Source: CAVYXZ01 sp965223835 (lineage in GTDB: Bacteria > Chloroflexota > Anaerolineae > Aggregatilineales > Phototrophicaceae). Taken from it: a DNA stretch of 64,000 bases. The notes beneath the pieces were generated by a model, which was given only the letters and a program-made list of their open reading frames with translations, made no database searches and was not told where the DNA came from. Below, piece by piece: positions 34,106 through 46,925 of the stretch. How positions within the stretch are numbered: position 1 is the first letter of the stretch; each line of letters begins with the position of its first letter. The stretch lies in contig CBDCXQ010000001.1 of the NCBI GenBank assembly GCA_965223835.1, forward strand, positions 3,224,001 through 3,288,000. The letters are read 5' to 3'. Both the position numbers and the translations under genes were made by a program.

Positions 34106-35203
34106 CTAAGAATTGGACTCACCGGCTGCCAGCATGAAGTAAAAACGGCCACCACTGTGTTGGGCATTGCCTTCAGCCCAGATGCGCCCACCGTGCGCTT
34201 CAATAATATGTTTACAGATCGCCAGCCCCAGCCCAGTTCCATCACTAACTGAACGCGACTCATCGGCCTGATAAAAACGCTCGAAAATGCGGTCTGTTTG
34301 ATCCTCCGGCACACCCGGCCCATTGTCAAATACGCTGATGATAACCTCATCGCCATCGCGCTTGGCTTGAACCGATATTGTCTCGCCGGGTGGTGACCAC
34401 TTCACCGCATTATGAATCAGATTTGCCAGCACACGACGCACCTTGTCATGGTCGCAAAGCACAATCATGTCCTGCGGAATATCATGGACGACATCCAATT
34501 CTTTGGCAGCACTCTGATCAAAGATGCGTAAAATGGCTTCTTCCACCATTAAATACACCGGCTCTTCCACCATCCGAATAATTGCCTGACCAGATTCAAT
34601 CATTGATAAGTCAAGCAGTTCATCCGCCATCCAGAGCAGCGCATCGGTTTCCTGAGCAATCGCCCGCAGCGAGCTAATACTCTTTTTTCGCTTGGGTTTT
34701 TCGGTCTCCAAAAACAGATCATCAATAATCAAGCGCATGTTGGCAATCGGCGTGCGTAATTCATGTGAAATATTGGCGACCATATCGCGCCGTGCCCGAT
34801 TGAGACGCACCAGGTCTGTGATGTCTTCCAATGCCAGGCAAATAAACACGTAGCCATCGCGTGATATGACCTGTGCCCGGACCTTATAGACTCGATCTTT
34901 GATCTTGATCTGCTCTTCGAGAGCATCTTCCTGGTTCGTCAACGTATCCGAAACCATCGCTGTCAGTTCTGGCGATCCGGTTAACGTTTCCAGTGATTCG
35001 CCAACCGGATGCGGATATTGAAACAACGCTTCAGCTCGGTCATTAATGGCGATGATTCGGCAATCTTCATTCATAACCATCAGGGCGTTGTAAGCACCGT
35101 TCGCCATCGTCGACAACAGGGCTTTGGTATAAGCATTTTGCTTTTCCAACTCAGCAACCCGTTGTTCCAGTTCTTCAATATTTTTTGATCTTAAAAAGTC
35201 CAT
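34106..35203 (-). CDS. PAS-domain sensor histidine kinase
   Basis: A 365-residue cytosolic kinase with an N-terminal coiled coil (residues 8-25), a PAS domain (about 30-130), His147 in ANISHELRTPIAN and an HATPase_c domain with NLIHNAVKWSPPG and GTGLGLAICKH, ending near residue 360. There is no membrane helix. It is the last gene of a run transcribed as response regulator - EamA transporter - kinase, and its first 29 nt overlap the transporter gene. The response regulator at 36140 is its likely partner. Confidence 0.92.
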   Translation of the reverse strand: MDFLRSKNIEELEQRVAELEKQNAYTKALLSTMANGAYNALMVMNEDCRIIAINDRAEALFQYPHPVGESLETLTGSPELTAMVSDTLTNQEDALEEQIKIKDRVYKVRAQVISRDGYVFICLALEDITDLVRLNRARRDMVANISHELRTPIANMRLIIDDLFLETEKPKRKKSISSLRAIAQETDALLWMADELLDLSMIESGQAIIRMVEEPVYLMVEEAILRIFDQSAAKELDVVHDIPQDMIVLCDHDKVRRVLANLIHNAVKWSPPGETISVQAKRDGDEVIISVFDNGPGVPEDQTDRIFERFYQADESRSVSDGTGLGLAICKHIIEAHGGRIWAEGNAQHSGGRFYFMLAAGESNS

Positions 35204-36089
35204 GATGCCTCCCGATGACCTCCCAGGGAATTATGAGCCAGGCTAGCCCGGCCAGCAGCAAACCGCTCCCCAGCATCGTTGTTATCGTCAACCGTTCACC
35301 AACGACTGCCACTCCCAGAAACCCGGCTGTCAACGGCTCCGCCAAAGACAGCGTAACGGCGGTGGCTGCTGGTGTCGTTTTTAAACCACGCCCAAACAAA
35401 ACATAGGCTAGCCCTGTTGCCACCAACCCCAGATGTAAAGCAATCAACAGGCCGGGTGGTTCCAGGATCCAATTTAGATTGCGCCCCCAGAGCAAGGGTA
35501 GCAACAGCAGTGCACCACCCCCAAAGCCCACCGCCATAACCACATCCGGCGAATAATCCACCAGCAACCGCTTGCTCGAAAGGGTATAAAGCGCATAAGA
35601 AAGGCCCGCCCCCAGTGCTAACAGAACACCCAGGCTGTCTATCTGTAACTGTCCATCTGGCAAAATCAGCAATCCACATCCAATAATGGCTAATAATGTT
35701 GCTCCCAGCCAGCGTCGACCAGGCCGCTCCCCATTGAACCACCAGTTTAGTGTACCGGCCATAATTGGCGCGCTGCCAATCCCAACAATCGTACCCACAG
35801 CGACACCGGTGCGGGCAACACCGCCAAAAAAAGCGACTTGATACGTAGCAATTGTCAACGCGGTAAGAAGAGTCAGTTTGCGCGGCCAGGTGGATAAGCG
35901 CGGCCAATCACCACGCAGTCGGGCCAGCCCAAGCAATGCCCCCCCGCCAATCACCAGGCGAAGCGTACCCACACTAATTGGATCGGCCCCAACTGGAGCC
36001 AGTGCCTGGGCGGTGCCCGTCGTCCCCCACAATACTGCTGCCGCCAGCACCATCCATGCGCGTCCATCGGGCATTTGATTGATTACCAT
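35175..36089 (-). CDS. EamA/DMT-type transporter
   Basis: A 304-residue membrane protein of two five-helix EamA repeats (about residues 12-145 and 155-292), with PxGADPISVGTLR early in the first and LGLVATGLAYVLFGRGL in the second. Members export amino acids, nucleotides or other small metabolites; the substrate is not predictable. It is embedded in a two-component operon, between the response regulator and kinase genes, which hints that the signal or the regulated function concerns its substrate. Confidence 0.9.
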   Translation of the reverse strand: MVINQMPDGRAWMVLAAAVLWGTTGTAQALAPVGADPISVGTLRLVIGGGALLGLARLRGDWPRLSTWPRKLTLLTALTIATYQVAFFGGVARTGVAVGTIVGIGSAPIMAGTLNWWFNGERPGRRWLGATLLAIIGCGLLILPDGQLQIDSLGVLLALGAGLSYALYTLSSKRLLVDYSPDVVMAVGFGGGALLLLPLLWGRNLNWILEPPGLLIALHLGLVATGLAYVLFGRGLKTTPAATAVTLSLAEPLTAGFLGVAVVGERLTITTMLGSGLLLAGLAWLIIPWEVIGRHHGLFKIKKY

Positions 36090-36139
36090 CCCGGTTCAAC
36101 CTCTTAACACGAATGATGGTAGCCGATCAGCGCGGCAAA

Positions 36140-36829
36140 TCAACCTTCAAAGCGATAGCCAACCCCGCGCACTGTCACGATACGGTTCGGATTCGAGGGA
36201 TCATCTTCGATTTTTTCCCGTAACCAACGGACATGGACATCCACAGTGCGTTTATCGACGAAATAGTCATAGCCCCACACTTTGGTCAGGATCAAATCCC
36301 GCGAGAGAACCGCACCCTGATTACGCATCAGTTCTGCCAGCAGATCAAACTCTTTATTACTCAGTTTGATCTCAGTCTCTTCCTTGAAAAACCGGCGGCC
36401 CGTCAGGCTCAAGCGCAAATTGCCTGAAACCAGTTCGTCCTGTGGCACCGGACGCCCCGGCGCACGCCGCATCACCGCCCGCACCCGTGCCAGGAATTCG
36501 CCCAGGCTAAAGGGCTTCACGATATAATCATCAGCACCACTTTCAAGGCCAACGATCTTATCGACTTCAGTACCCCGTGCGGTCAGCATAATGATGGGGA
36601 TATGCGCCAGGTTGGTATCATGCCGCACAATCCGGCAGATACTCAAGCCATCCAGGCGCGGCAACATAATATCGAGAATAATCAGATCGGGATGTTCGCT
36701 ACGGATTTTATCGAGGCCGTCCTCACCATCAGTCGCCGTCGTGACTTTATAACCCTCATCTTGCAACTTGGCGGCGATGTTGCGAACAAGCGTTTCTTCA
36801 TCTTCAACCACGATGACTTTATGGCTCAT
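36140..36829 (-). CDS. OmpR/PhoB-type response regulator
   Basis: A 229-residue regulator with an intact receiver (Asp10/Glu11, phospho-acceptor Asp53 in LIILDIML, Lys105 in IVKPF) and a winged-helix DNA-binding domain (KRTVDVHVRWLREKI, TVRGVGYRF). It has the size and spacing of PhoB/PhoP regulators. It is first in the operon with the EamA transporter and the PAS kinase, which are both downstream on the same strand. Confidence 0.95.
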   Translation of the reverse strand: MSHKVIVVEDEETLVRNIAAKLQDEGYKVTTATDGEDGLDKIRSEHPDLIILDIMLPRLDGLSICRIVRHDTNLAHIPIIMLTARGTEVDKIVGLESGADDYIVKPFSLGEFLARVRAVMRRAPGRPVPQDELVSGNLRLSLTGRRFFKEETEIKLSNKEFDLLAELMRNQGAVLSRDLILTKVWGYDYFVDKRTVDVHVRWLREKIEDDPSNPNRIVTVRGVGYRFEG

Positions 36830-36961
36830 AGCTTCTTCTTTGATATATTAGGCAATCACAATTAAACCAACGCCGAGATTATCAATAGAATGCTAAATGC
36901 ATGTTAATAAAATTTAGCAAATCCCTTAACATCGCACCTGAGCGGTTAGAACTGGCTAACT

Positions 36962-37924
36962 TTATAAATCGCGAAGCGCCCGCACATCATGCAAACTGGT
37001 CGCTTCCCGAACCGCGTTGCGAATCGCCTGCGATACGGCTTCGGCAGCAAATGCGCCAATCGTCGTCACATTCGCAGGAATCTCGCCGGTTGCCAGCGCA
37101 AACAGTGTATCGCCATCAAACATCGTGTGGACCGGGTTGATCGCTCGTGCCAACCCCGCATTCGCCATCTGTGCTACTTTATTAACTTCCTCTTTTGTCA
37201 ACTTAGCGTTGGTCGCAACAACACCAATGACGGTGTTTTCCCGGCCCGGCGGTTGGGTCATGCGGGCCATATCCCGAAACGCGTCGAGCATCCCCACAAA
37301 CACGCTGCTACCCGGTGCGGTTCGCAGTCCTGCGAGGATTTTCCCCTGTTTATCCAACACGTCACCAACAGCGTTGACAGCCACTAGCGCCGCAACTCGC
37401 AATTCTTCGTCCAATTCAATGCAAGCGGAACCGACACCACCTTTCGTGGCCTGTGTATTGCCCAGCATGGCCCCCACCCGACAGCCCGTCCCAACCCCAA
37501 CGGTACCCTGCTCAACTGACTCAGTCGATGCCATTTCGCACGCGGCATAGCCCATACCAGCATCAGGCAGAATCCCCTGTTCACCAACCGGCAAGTCAAA
37601 CACAATTGCTGCCGAAACAATCGGTACGATGTAGCCACTACCGCTGCGATACCCCTCGCCCCGTTCATCGAGATAGCGCACGACACCGTCCGCCGCTGCT
37701 AAGCCGAAGGCGCTACCCCCGGCCAGCATAATCGCATTGACCTCACTGACATGATGCAACGGGCGCAAAAGGTCAGTCTCACGCGTCCCCGGTGCACCGC
37801 CCCGCTGGTCGACACCCCCCACCGTTCCGGGTGGGCATAGCACCACCGTACAGCCCGTTCCGCCAGCCAGATGAGTTGCATGGCCGACCCGAATCCCTGG
37901 CACCGCGGTCAAAGTTTTATTCAT
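36962..37924 (-). CDS. P1 family (DmpA-type) aminopeptidase
   Basis: A protein of about 320 residues that begins TAVPGIRVGHAT and contains GCTVVLCPPGTVGGVDQRGGAPGT, features of the L-aminopeptidase D-Ala-esterase/amidase family. These are N-terminal nucleophile hydrolases that self-cleave before a Ser; the segment ATKGGVGSACIEL holds the likely Gly-Ser cleavage pair. They remove N-terminal residues or act on beta-peptides. The true start is either ATG 37924 or ATG 37930, both inside the end of the upstream small gene, so translation is coupled. Confidence 0.88.
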   Translation of the reverse strand: MNKTLTAVPGIRVGHATHLAGGTGCTVVLCPPGTVGGVDQRGGAPGTRETDLLRPLHHVSEVNAIMLAGGSAFGLAAADGVVRYLDERGEGYRSGSGYIVPIVSAAIVFDLPVGEQGILPDAGMGYAACEMASTESVEQGTVGVGTGCRVGAMLGNTQATKGGVGSACIELDEELRVAALVAVNAVGDVLDKQGKILAGLRTAPGSSVFVGMLDAFRDMARMTQPPGRENTVIGVVATNAKLTKEEVNKVAQMANAGLARAINPVHTMFDGDTLFALATGEIPANVTTIGAFAAEAVSQAIRNAVREATSLHDVRALRDL

Positions 37925-38219
37925 CAACATGCTCATCATCGTTGAAGATAACCTGGTCGGTATCTGCGGGCAGGGCATCCGGTTCGTCAGGAAACAGGAG
38001 GTCTAAAGCCAGTTCATAGTCATCGGGTCGCACCAACACTTTAATTTCGCCCAGTTTACCGATATGGATGCCCATCGCACTGGCACCGGGTTCCTGGTGT
38101 AAAACAGCAGGAATCCCCTCAGCATGCAGGCGACCAACCAAAATTTGCCCTTCATGAAGATGGTAAGTTACATGAACAACCATCCAATCAGGTTTTTGAG
38201 CGGAAAGTGCGTTCGACAT
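37917..38219 (-). CDS. Small DUF2007-like protein
   Basis: A 100-residue acidic protein. VVHVTYHLHEGQILVGRLHAEGIPAVL followed by GEIKVLVRPDDYELALDLL reproduces the ferredoxin-like layout of DUF2007 (putative signal-transducing proteins); the match is by eye. The gene overlaps the P1 peptidase start (stop TAA at 37917) and begins 22 nt after the upstream kinase-like gene, so all three are probably one transcript. Function unknown. Confidence 0.7.
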   Translation of the reverse strand: MSNALSAQKPDWMVVHVTYHLHEGQILVGRLHAEGIPAVLHQEPGASAMGIHIGKLGEIKVLVRPDDYELALDLLFPDEPDALPADTDQVIFNDDEHVDE

Positions 38220-38240
38220 GGCTTCAGTGTACCGCTGACA

Positions 38241-40175
38241 TCAGGGGGCTGCCAGCGCCAATGCGGTTGTCTCATTTTTGGAGTCTGTCTCATGCTGTAC
38301 CCCAACCGGCAATAGCACCGAAAATGTACTCCCCACGCCCAGTTGGCTTTCAACCCAGATGCGACCGTGATGTCGGTCAAGGATGCTCTTGACAATTGCC
38401 AGGCCCAGCCCAGCACCGTCGTATGTGTCGCGCACCGCTTCGGCCCGGTAAAATTTATCAAAGATATGGGGCTGGTCTTCAAGCGCAATTCCAATGCCGG
38501 TATCGGCGATTTCCAGCAGCAGCAGGTTGTCATGCAATTGCAACGTGATGCGAATTGCGCCATGTTCCGGAGTAAATGTGATGGCATTTTCCAAGAGGTT
38601 ACGAATCATTTGTTTAATCCGCCGGGCATTGCCCCACACCGGTGGCAGCTGATCTGCAAAATCACCATCCAAAGTCAGTTGTTTAGCGCTAACCTGTCCC
38701 TCAACGGTCGCCAGCGCATAATCGACAATGGTCGGCAATTGCACATGCTCGTAATTGATTTCGGCAGTACTGGATTCAATCCGACTGAGGTCAAGCAAAT
38801 CATTAATTTCATCGCTAATTGTCTGGGCACTGAGGGTAATCCGGTCAATAAATGTCTGCTGCAATTCATTAACTGGCCCGGCGCGACTGAGCAGTTCAAC
38901 ATAGCCCATGATGGCTGTCAGCGGCGAACGCAAATCTTGTGACACACTGGCAACAAAGTTCGTTTTGATCTGATCAAGATCTTTCAGATGACTAATATCC
39001 TGCATCATAATCACATAGCCAACCCGCTCTACCAGCGTCATCTGCGCCTGATAGGTCCGCTCGTCGTCGAATGTAATCTCAATCTGGCGGGTCAAACCAG
39101 ATCGTAACAGCGCCCGCACATCATCGTGTTCAATCACCTGTTCTGCCGGACCGCGATAGGTTTCTGGTATTTTAAATAACGCCTGCGCCGCCAAATTACA
39201 TAAAATCAGACATCCTGCAAAATTAACTACCAGCACCGGTTCATCAGTGCCATCGAGTATCGCATTGAGCATGTCTCGCTCAGATTGCGTTCGACGATAC
39301 TTTTCTGCATTGTTGAGCGCTACCGAACCAAACTCAGCTAAGAGTTTGAGCAATGTAACCTGCCAATCATTAAAGGAGCCACCGGGCCGGTGGCGAAGAA
39401 CACTCAACACGCCGATCACATCCACGTTTGAACAGAGCGGAACATAGGCAACACACTTTTCGCGATTGGAGGGCGAATTTAACGGATCTAGCTCATCAGT
39501 CATAATGACAGGCTGCCCGCTTCGCATGACTTGATCTACGAGATTCTTGTCGATCGAAATAGGCTGATGGGTTTCATCTCGACAATGGGCCACTCGCACA
39601 TAATGCTCCCCGGTCGTCTCATCCTGAAGCACTATGCCAGCCATATTAGCCTGTATTACATCCGTCGCCGCCTGTGCGACTGTTTTTAGAATGTCTTCAA
39701 GTAGCAAGTCTGCCGTGATCGCTTTACCGACTTTAACTATTTTATCCAAACCCTGAAGATAGAAGTTGAGTTCCCGGTTGGCACTCATTAAATGGTGTTG
39801 GGCGTCGTTATTGATGCGCTGTCGAATATTGCGGTCAACAGCTCTCATCACGGCATTATAGATTGCCTGTTCATCAAGTGGATAAGCCAGATAATCGCAA
39901 AAACCCTGCCGCCAGGCGCGAATCGCTAACGCTTCAGAACCCGCAGTGGCGAGCATAACAGTTGAAATGGCAGCATTCTGTTCGCATAAAACCTGGAGAA
40001 TTTCGAAGGCATCGGCAGGCATGTGGGTAATCAATGCTACGTCATATTGTTCTGTGTCCAGCATTTCAGTGGTATGAGCCTCGGCAATCACAAATTCAAT
40101 GTTTTTTCTCAGTTGAGCAGCTAGAATCCGACGACGCTCAATATTTTGGTCAAAGAGAAGGATATGTACGGTCAT
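38241..40175 (-). CDS. Pseudo-receiver - GAF - PAS - histidine-kinase-like protein lacking the phospho-His
   Basis: A 644-residue soluble protein. Residues 1-120 follow a receiver pattern but the acceptor Asp is replaced (VALITHMPAD) and the Lys position reads LAYP. A GAF domain (about 145-300) and a PAS domain (about 305-405) follow. The dimerisation helix reads VASVSQDLRSPL: Gln413 (CAA at 38937-38939 on the plus strand as TTG) replaces the His that accepts phosphate. The ATPase domain looks intact (NLLENAITFTPEHG, DTGIGI, GAGLGLAIVKS). Canonical autophosphorylation should therefore be impossible. It may be a regulatory pseudokinase that binds ATP and dimerises. The gene is first in a run with the DUF2007-like and P1 peptidase genes. 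Confidence 0.86.
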   Translation of the reverse strand: MTVHILLFDQNIERRRILAAQLRKNIEFVIAEAHTTEMLDTEQYDVALITHMPADAFEILQVLCEQNAAISTVMLATAGSEALAIRAWRQGFCDYLAYPLDEQAIYNAVMRAVDRNIRQRINNDAQHHLMSANRELNFYLQGLDKIVKVGKAITADLLLEDILKTVAQAATDVIQANMAGIVLQDETTGEHYVRVAHCRDETHQPISIDKNLVDQVMRSGQPVIMTDELDPLNSPSNREKCVAYVPLCSNVDVIGVLSVLRHRPGGSFNDWQVTLLKLLAEFGSVALNNAEKYRRTQSERDMLNAILDGTDEPVLVVNFAGCLILCNLAAQALFKIPETYRGPAEQVIEHDDVRALLRSGLTRQIEITFDDERTYQAQMTLVERVGYVIMMQDISHLKDLDQIKTNFVASVSQDLRSPLTAIMGYVELLSRAGPVNELQQTFIDRITLSAQTISDEINDLLDLSRIESSTAEINYEHVQLPTIVDYALATVEGQVSAKQLTLDGDFADQLPPVWGNARRIKQMIRNLLENAITFTPEHGAIRITLQLHDNLLLLEIADTGIGIALEDQPHIFDKFYRAEAVRDTYDGAGLGLAIVKSILDRHHGRIWVESQLGVGSTFSVLLPVGVQHETDSKNETTALALAAP

Positions 40176-40335
40176 TAATTGCCTACCATGAACACATTAT
40201 CTACGTCTCAATTGTACGCTAAGCAAGCAGGATGAAAGTCACTGCAAAGCGTTAAGATACGCAAACTGTTCAATTGAAGAAAGAGTAAGATAGGAGAGTT
40301 GAGTTGAGGGAAAAGAAAAAAGAGGCGAAGGGTCG

Positions 40336-40452
40336 AGTTGGCAGCGGCGTACTCTCCCACACCGTCACCAGTGCAGTACCATCCGCGCTCGTGGGCTTAA
40401 CGACCGGGTTCGGGATGGGACCGGGTGGACCCCCACGGCTCTAGCCACCAAC
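40336..40452 (-). rRNA. rrf: 5S ribosomal RNA
   Basis: About 117 nt, last in the operon. The closing helix is TTGGTGGC with GCTGCCAA, and the conserved loop regions CCGAACCCGG and AGTACT-type segments are visible on the minus strand. Ends are estimated from helix I. Confidence 0.93.
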
Positions 40453-40556
40453 AAAACACCTTCACCTCGTGTTTCACAAGCTTGACGATCTTGTTTACAA
40501 TCACATACTATTTAACGAACTCCGTCTCGCACGAAAGCACCCACTCCTCCGTACCA
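40453..40556 (-). other. 23S-5S spacer with the 3' half of the 23S processing stem
   Basis: Minus-strand GTTCGT...TATGTGATTG (plus 40498-40520) is complementary to CAATCACATA...ACGAAC in the 16S-23S spacer, and CCTGTGGTACGGAG extends the pairing. This is the expected RNase III stem for the 23S precursor. No tRNA. Confidence 0.7.
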
Positions 40557-43396
<2,840 letters not shown>

Positions 43397-43559
43397 TGTG
43401 ATACGGAGAAATTGATGCTCTCGCGTTACTTTTGTTCGTTTTTCGCGTATGTGATTGTTAAGCTGCGTCCCCGACGTTCATCGGGGGGCGGGCACCTCGC
43501 CCGTTGCTGGCCCCAAACTCGCGCTTGGACCCACCAACTGACGTCATGCCTCATCTCAT

Positions 43560-43586
43560 AAAAACAGCCCGGCAATCCCGGGCTGT
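43560..43586 (-). terminator. Intrinsic-terminator-like hairpin inside the 16S-23S spacer
   Basis: A perfect 9-bp GC-rich stem (ACAGCCCGG / CCGGGCTGT) with a 5-nt loop is followed on the minus strand by TTTTTA. By sequence it is as good as the protein-gene terminators in this window. The rRNA antitermination complex would have to read through it for 23S to be made from the 16S promoter. Confidence 0.7.
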
Positions 43587-43687
43587 GCAACACGCCATTC
43601 GTTACCTGACCACTGCTATCTCGTTTGCGATCCCACCAGCATCGTCGTCAAGTACTCGTGCTTCCTTATTTACCTTACTCAAACCCT

Positions 43688-43716
43688 ACTCTACCAACTA
43701 CCTTACACCCTGTCAA
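43688..43716 (-). promoter_or_regulatory. Promoter-like sequence within the 16S-23S spacer
   Basis: TTGACA, 17 nt, TAGAGT on the minus strand, directly after the 16S processing stem. Its predicted transcript would reach the spacer terminator within about 120 nt. Confidence 0.4.
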
Positions 43717-43809
43717 GGCTTAACGACAGGATAGTGAGACGGAAACCAGATTGCTGACCAATGGTGTTTGGACTGCTGGGATGCTTGCACATCACCAACT
43801 CATCCCTAG

Positions 43810-45306
<1,497 letters not shown>

Positions 45307-45656
45307 TAGAATCGTTATCTCGCCTCTGTTTTTTCAGCCAGAGACCAACTGTTTTGGGTCCGCTTTTGCTGCTTTCCGTCTTCACTATCCTGTTGTTAAG
45401 CTGCGCCCACTGTTCACGGTGGGTTTCATTAGGGTACCAACCCCCTAACCAACTGTCAACCGTCTCCCCCATCTTTCCCCAAATCCATTTGGGATATTTG
45501 GGTTATCGCGGCCAATCCCTTGCTTGGTTGCGCTGCTGGGGCTTCGGTTACCAGCTGCGGCTCACCACACATCAACCTTTTCCGTTTAGCGCGTTTGTTT
45601 ACCAGCTAACCCGGTCATCGGTCATTTTTTCTTGTCTTGTCTGCTGAGCGTCCGCC
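45307..45656 (-). other. rRNA leader region
   Basis: About 350 nt between the promoter and 16S. Plus 45371-45407 carries the 5' half of the 16S processing stem: GCTTTCCGTC...ACTATCCTGTTGTTAAGC matches the complement of 43717-43746 with two differences. A second promoter-like pair TTGACA-N17-TACCCT lies at 45431-45459. I could not identify a convincing boxA. Confidence 0.7.
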
Positions 45657-45684
45657 AGTATAGCACTGCCCGACCCCCTGTCAA
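45657..45684 (-). promoter_or_regulatory. Main rRNA operon promoter
   Basis: TTGACA, 16 nt, TATACT on the minus strand, followed by a GC-rich GGCGGACGC discriminator as expected for a stringently controlled rRNA promoter. It starts 31 nt from the end of the permease gene. Confidence 0.85.
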
Positions 45685-45714
45685 TCCCTGCTTTCTCAAT
45701 TTCGGAAAATCATT

Positions 45715-46917
45715 CTAAACAGCATCTGTTACCAGGCCATCATCAGTCGGTAGTGAACTGGTGGCCTGCACTTCACTGACTGGTACTTCTGCCTGACGAT
45801 CGCCGAGAATATCCTTAATATATATTTCATCAACCAAAACAATCAAAATGGCTGTGATCGGAACCGCCAACAAAATTCCCAGAAAACCAAAGAAAACAGC
45901 AGCGATAATCTGCCCCAACAAGACCATGATCGGCGGCATATTGATGCGTCCTGCAACCAGTAAGGGACTGATGACTTGACTCTGAACCAATGAGATGGCA
46001 TAAGTTACGATAATAATCCAACCAATATTTTGTGGCTGTTGCAACACGCCAACGATCACCGCCAATAACGCTGCGATCAGCGTACCAAACGTCGGCACAA
46101 ACGCCAGTAAACCAGCAATGACGCCCAGTGCCAGCGCTTCATCCAGGCCCAAAATCGTCAGACCGATCGAGGTTGCAATCGCCACAAAAAACATCGCCAG
46201 CACGGTCGATTCCAACCACCCTCGAATCGCCGTGTCCAGACGATCCAAGATTTCGCGTCCGCGTAGCCGATAATGAATGGGTAAAAGACGGATCAATCCT
46301 TCTTCATGACCATGGGGATCGGTGAGTAAATACATACTCATAAAAATCACAATCAATGTATTCAGTAGCACCGATGCGACACCGCCAACAACCGGAATTA
46401 CGGTTACACCAAATTGCCCAAACGCATTAAAAATTTGATTGGCAACCTGCGTAATCAGTTCCGCATCAAACTGAAAACTGTCGACGATCAGTGCCGCGGT
46501 CTCCAAAAAAGGGTCGCGTGGAACATTGAGTCCAACAATTTCGTACCGCCAACCTGCGAAATACTCAGGCGGCACGGCGTCCAATGCCTCCCAATTAGCC
46601 TGTAACTCAAAAATACCGGCCTCAACCAGCCGGGATAACGTGGCGAACTGCGTTGCCAACAGTGGCAAAATCGTCAGCGCCAGCACCATAAAGAATGCGG
46701 GAATTATTAACAGCGAGGTGAGTGTAGCGAGTCCCCGTCGGACTCCCCGTCGTGTCAAAAACCGTACCGGCGTCGTAATTGACACCACGATAACAATTGA
46801 GGTTAATAGCAGCAAGATGATGTTTCGGACCTGCCAGAGAATCAGCAGACCCACCAGAGTAGCAATCGCAATGAGAACCCAACGAGTTGTCTGAGAGGCA
46901 ACAGTTTTGTGCGACAT
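45715..46917 (-). CDS. AI-2E family transporter (PerM-like)
   Basis: A 400-residue membrane protein with about eight helices, a family of permease-like transporters that includes the proposed autoinducer-2 exporter and Na/H antiporter-like members. The characteristic PxxGTLIAALLAVIVGVL and VSPLLVAGRINMPPIMVLLGQIIAA stretches lie in the second half. The charged C-terminal tail (KDILGDRQAEVPVSEVQ) is cytoplasmic. It is the last of three co-oriented genes and its stop lies 31 nt from the -35 of the rRNA promoter on the same strand. Confidence 0.9.
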   Translation of the reverse strand: MSHKTVASQTTRWVLIAIATLVGLLILWQVRNIILLLLTSIVIVVSITTPVRFLTRRGVRRGLATLTSLLIIPAFFMVLALTILPLLATQFATLSRLVEAGIFELQANWEALDAVPPEYFAGWRYEIVGLNVPRDPFLETAALIVDSFQFDAELITQVANQIFNAFGQFGVTVIPVVGGVASVLLNTLIVIFMSMYLLTDPHGHEEGLIRLLPIHYRLRGREILDRLDTAIRGWLESTVLAMFFVAIATSIGLTILGLDEALALGVIAGLLAFVPTFGTLIAALLAVIVGVLQQPQNIGWIIIVTYAISLVQSQVISPLLVAGRINMPPIMVLLGQIIAAVFFGFLGILLAVPITAILIVLVDEIYIKDILGDRQAEVPVSEVQATSSLPTDDGLVTDAV

Positions 46918-46925
46918 CGGCTTAA

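Larger units (their letters stand above)
43397..43809 (-). other. 16S-23S internal transcribed spacer
   Basis: About 413 nt without a tRNA-Ile or tRNA-Ala. From 5' to 3' on the minus strand it holds the 3' half of the 16S processing stem (43717-43746), a TTGACA-N17-TAGAGT promoter-like pair, a strong terminator-like hairpin, and the 5' half of the 23S processing stem (43434-43459). Confidence 0.85.

Noticed and set aside
40176..40335. An intrinsic terminator after 5S rRNA
   Set aside because: The minus strand has a T-rich stretch (TCTTTTTTCTTTTCC) but no GC-rich hairpin in front of it, so I could not support a terminator.
43397..43809. A tRNA in the 16S-23S spacer
   Set aside because: No cloverleaf with acceptor and T-loop signature could be made on the transcribed strand.
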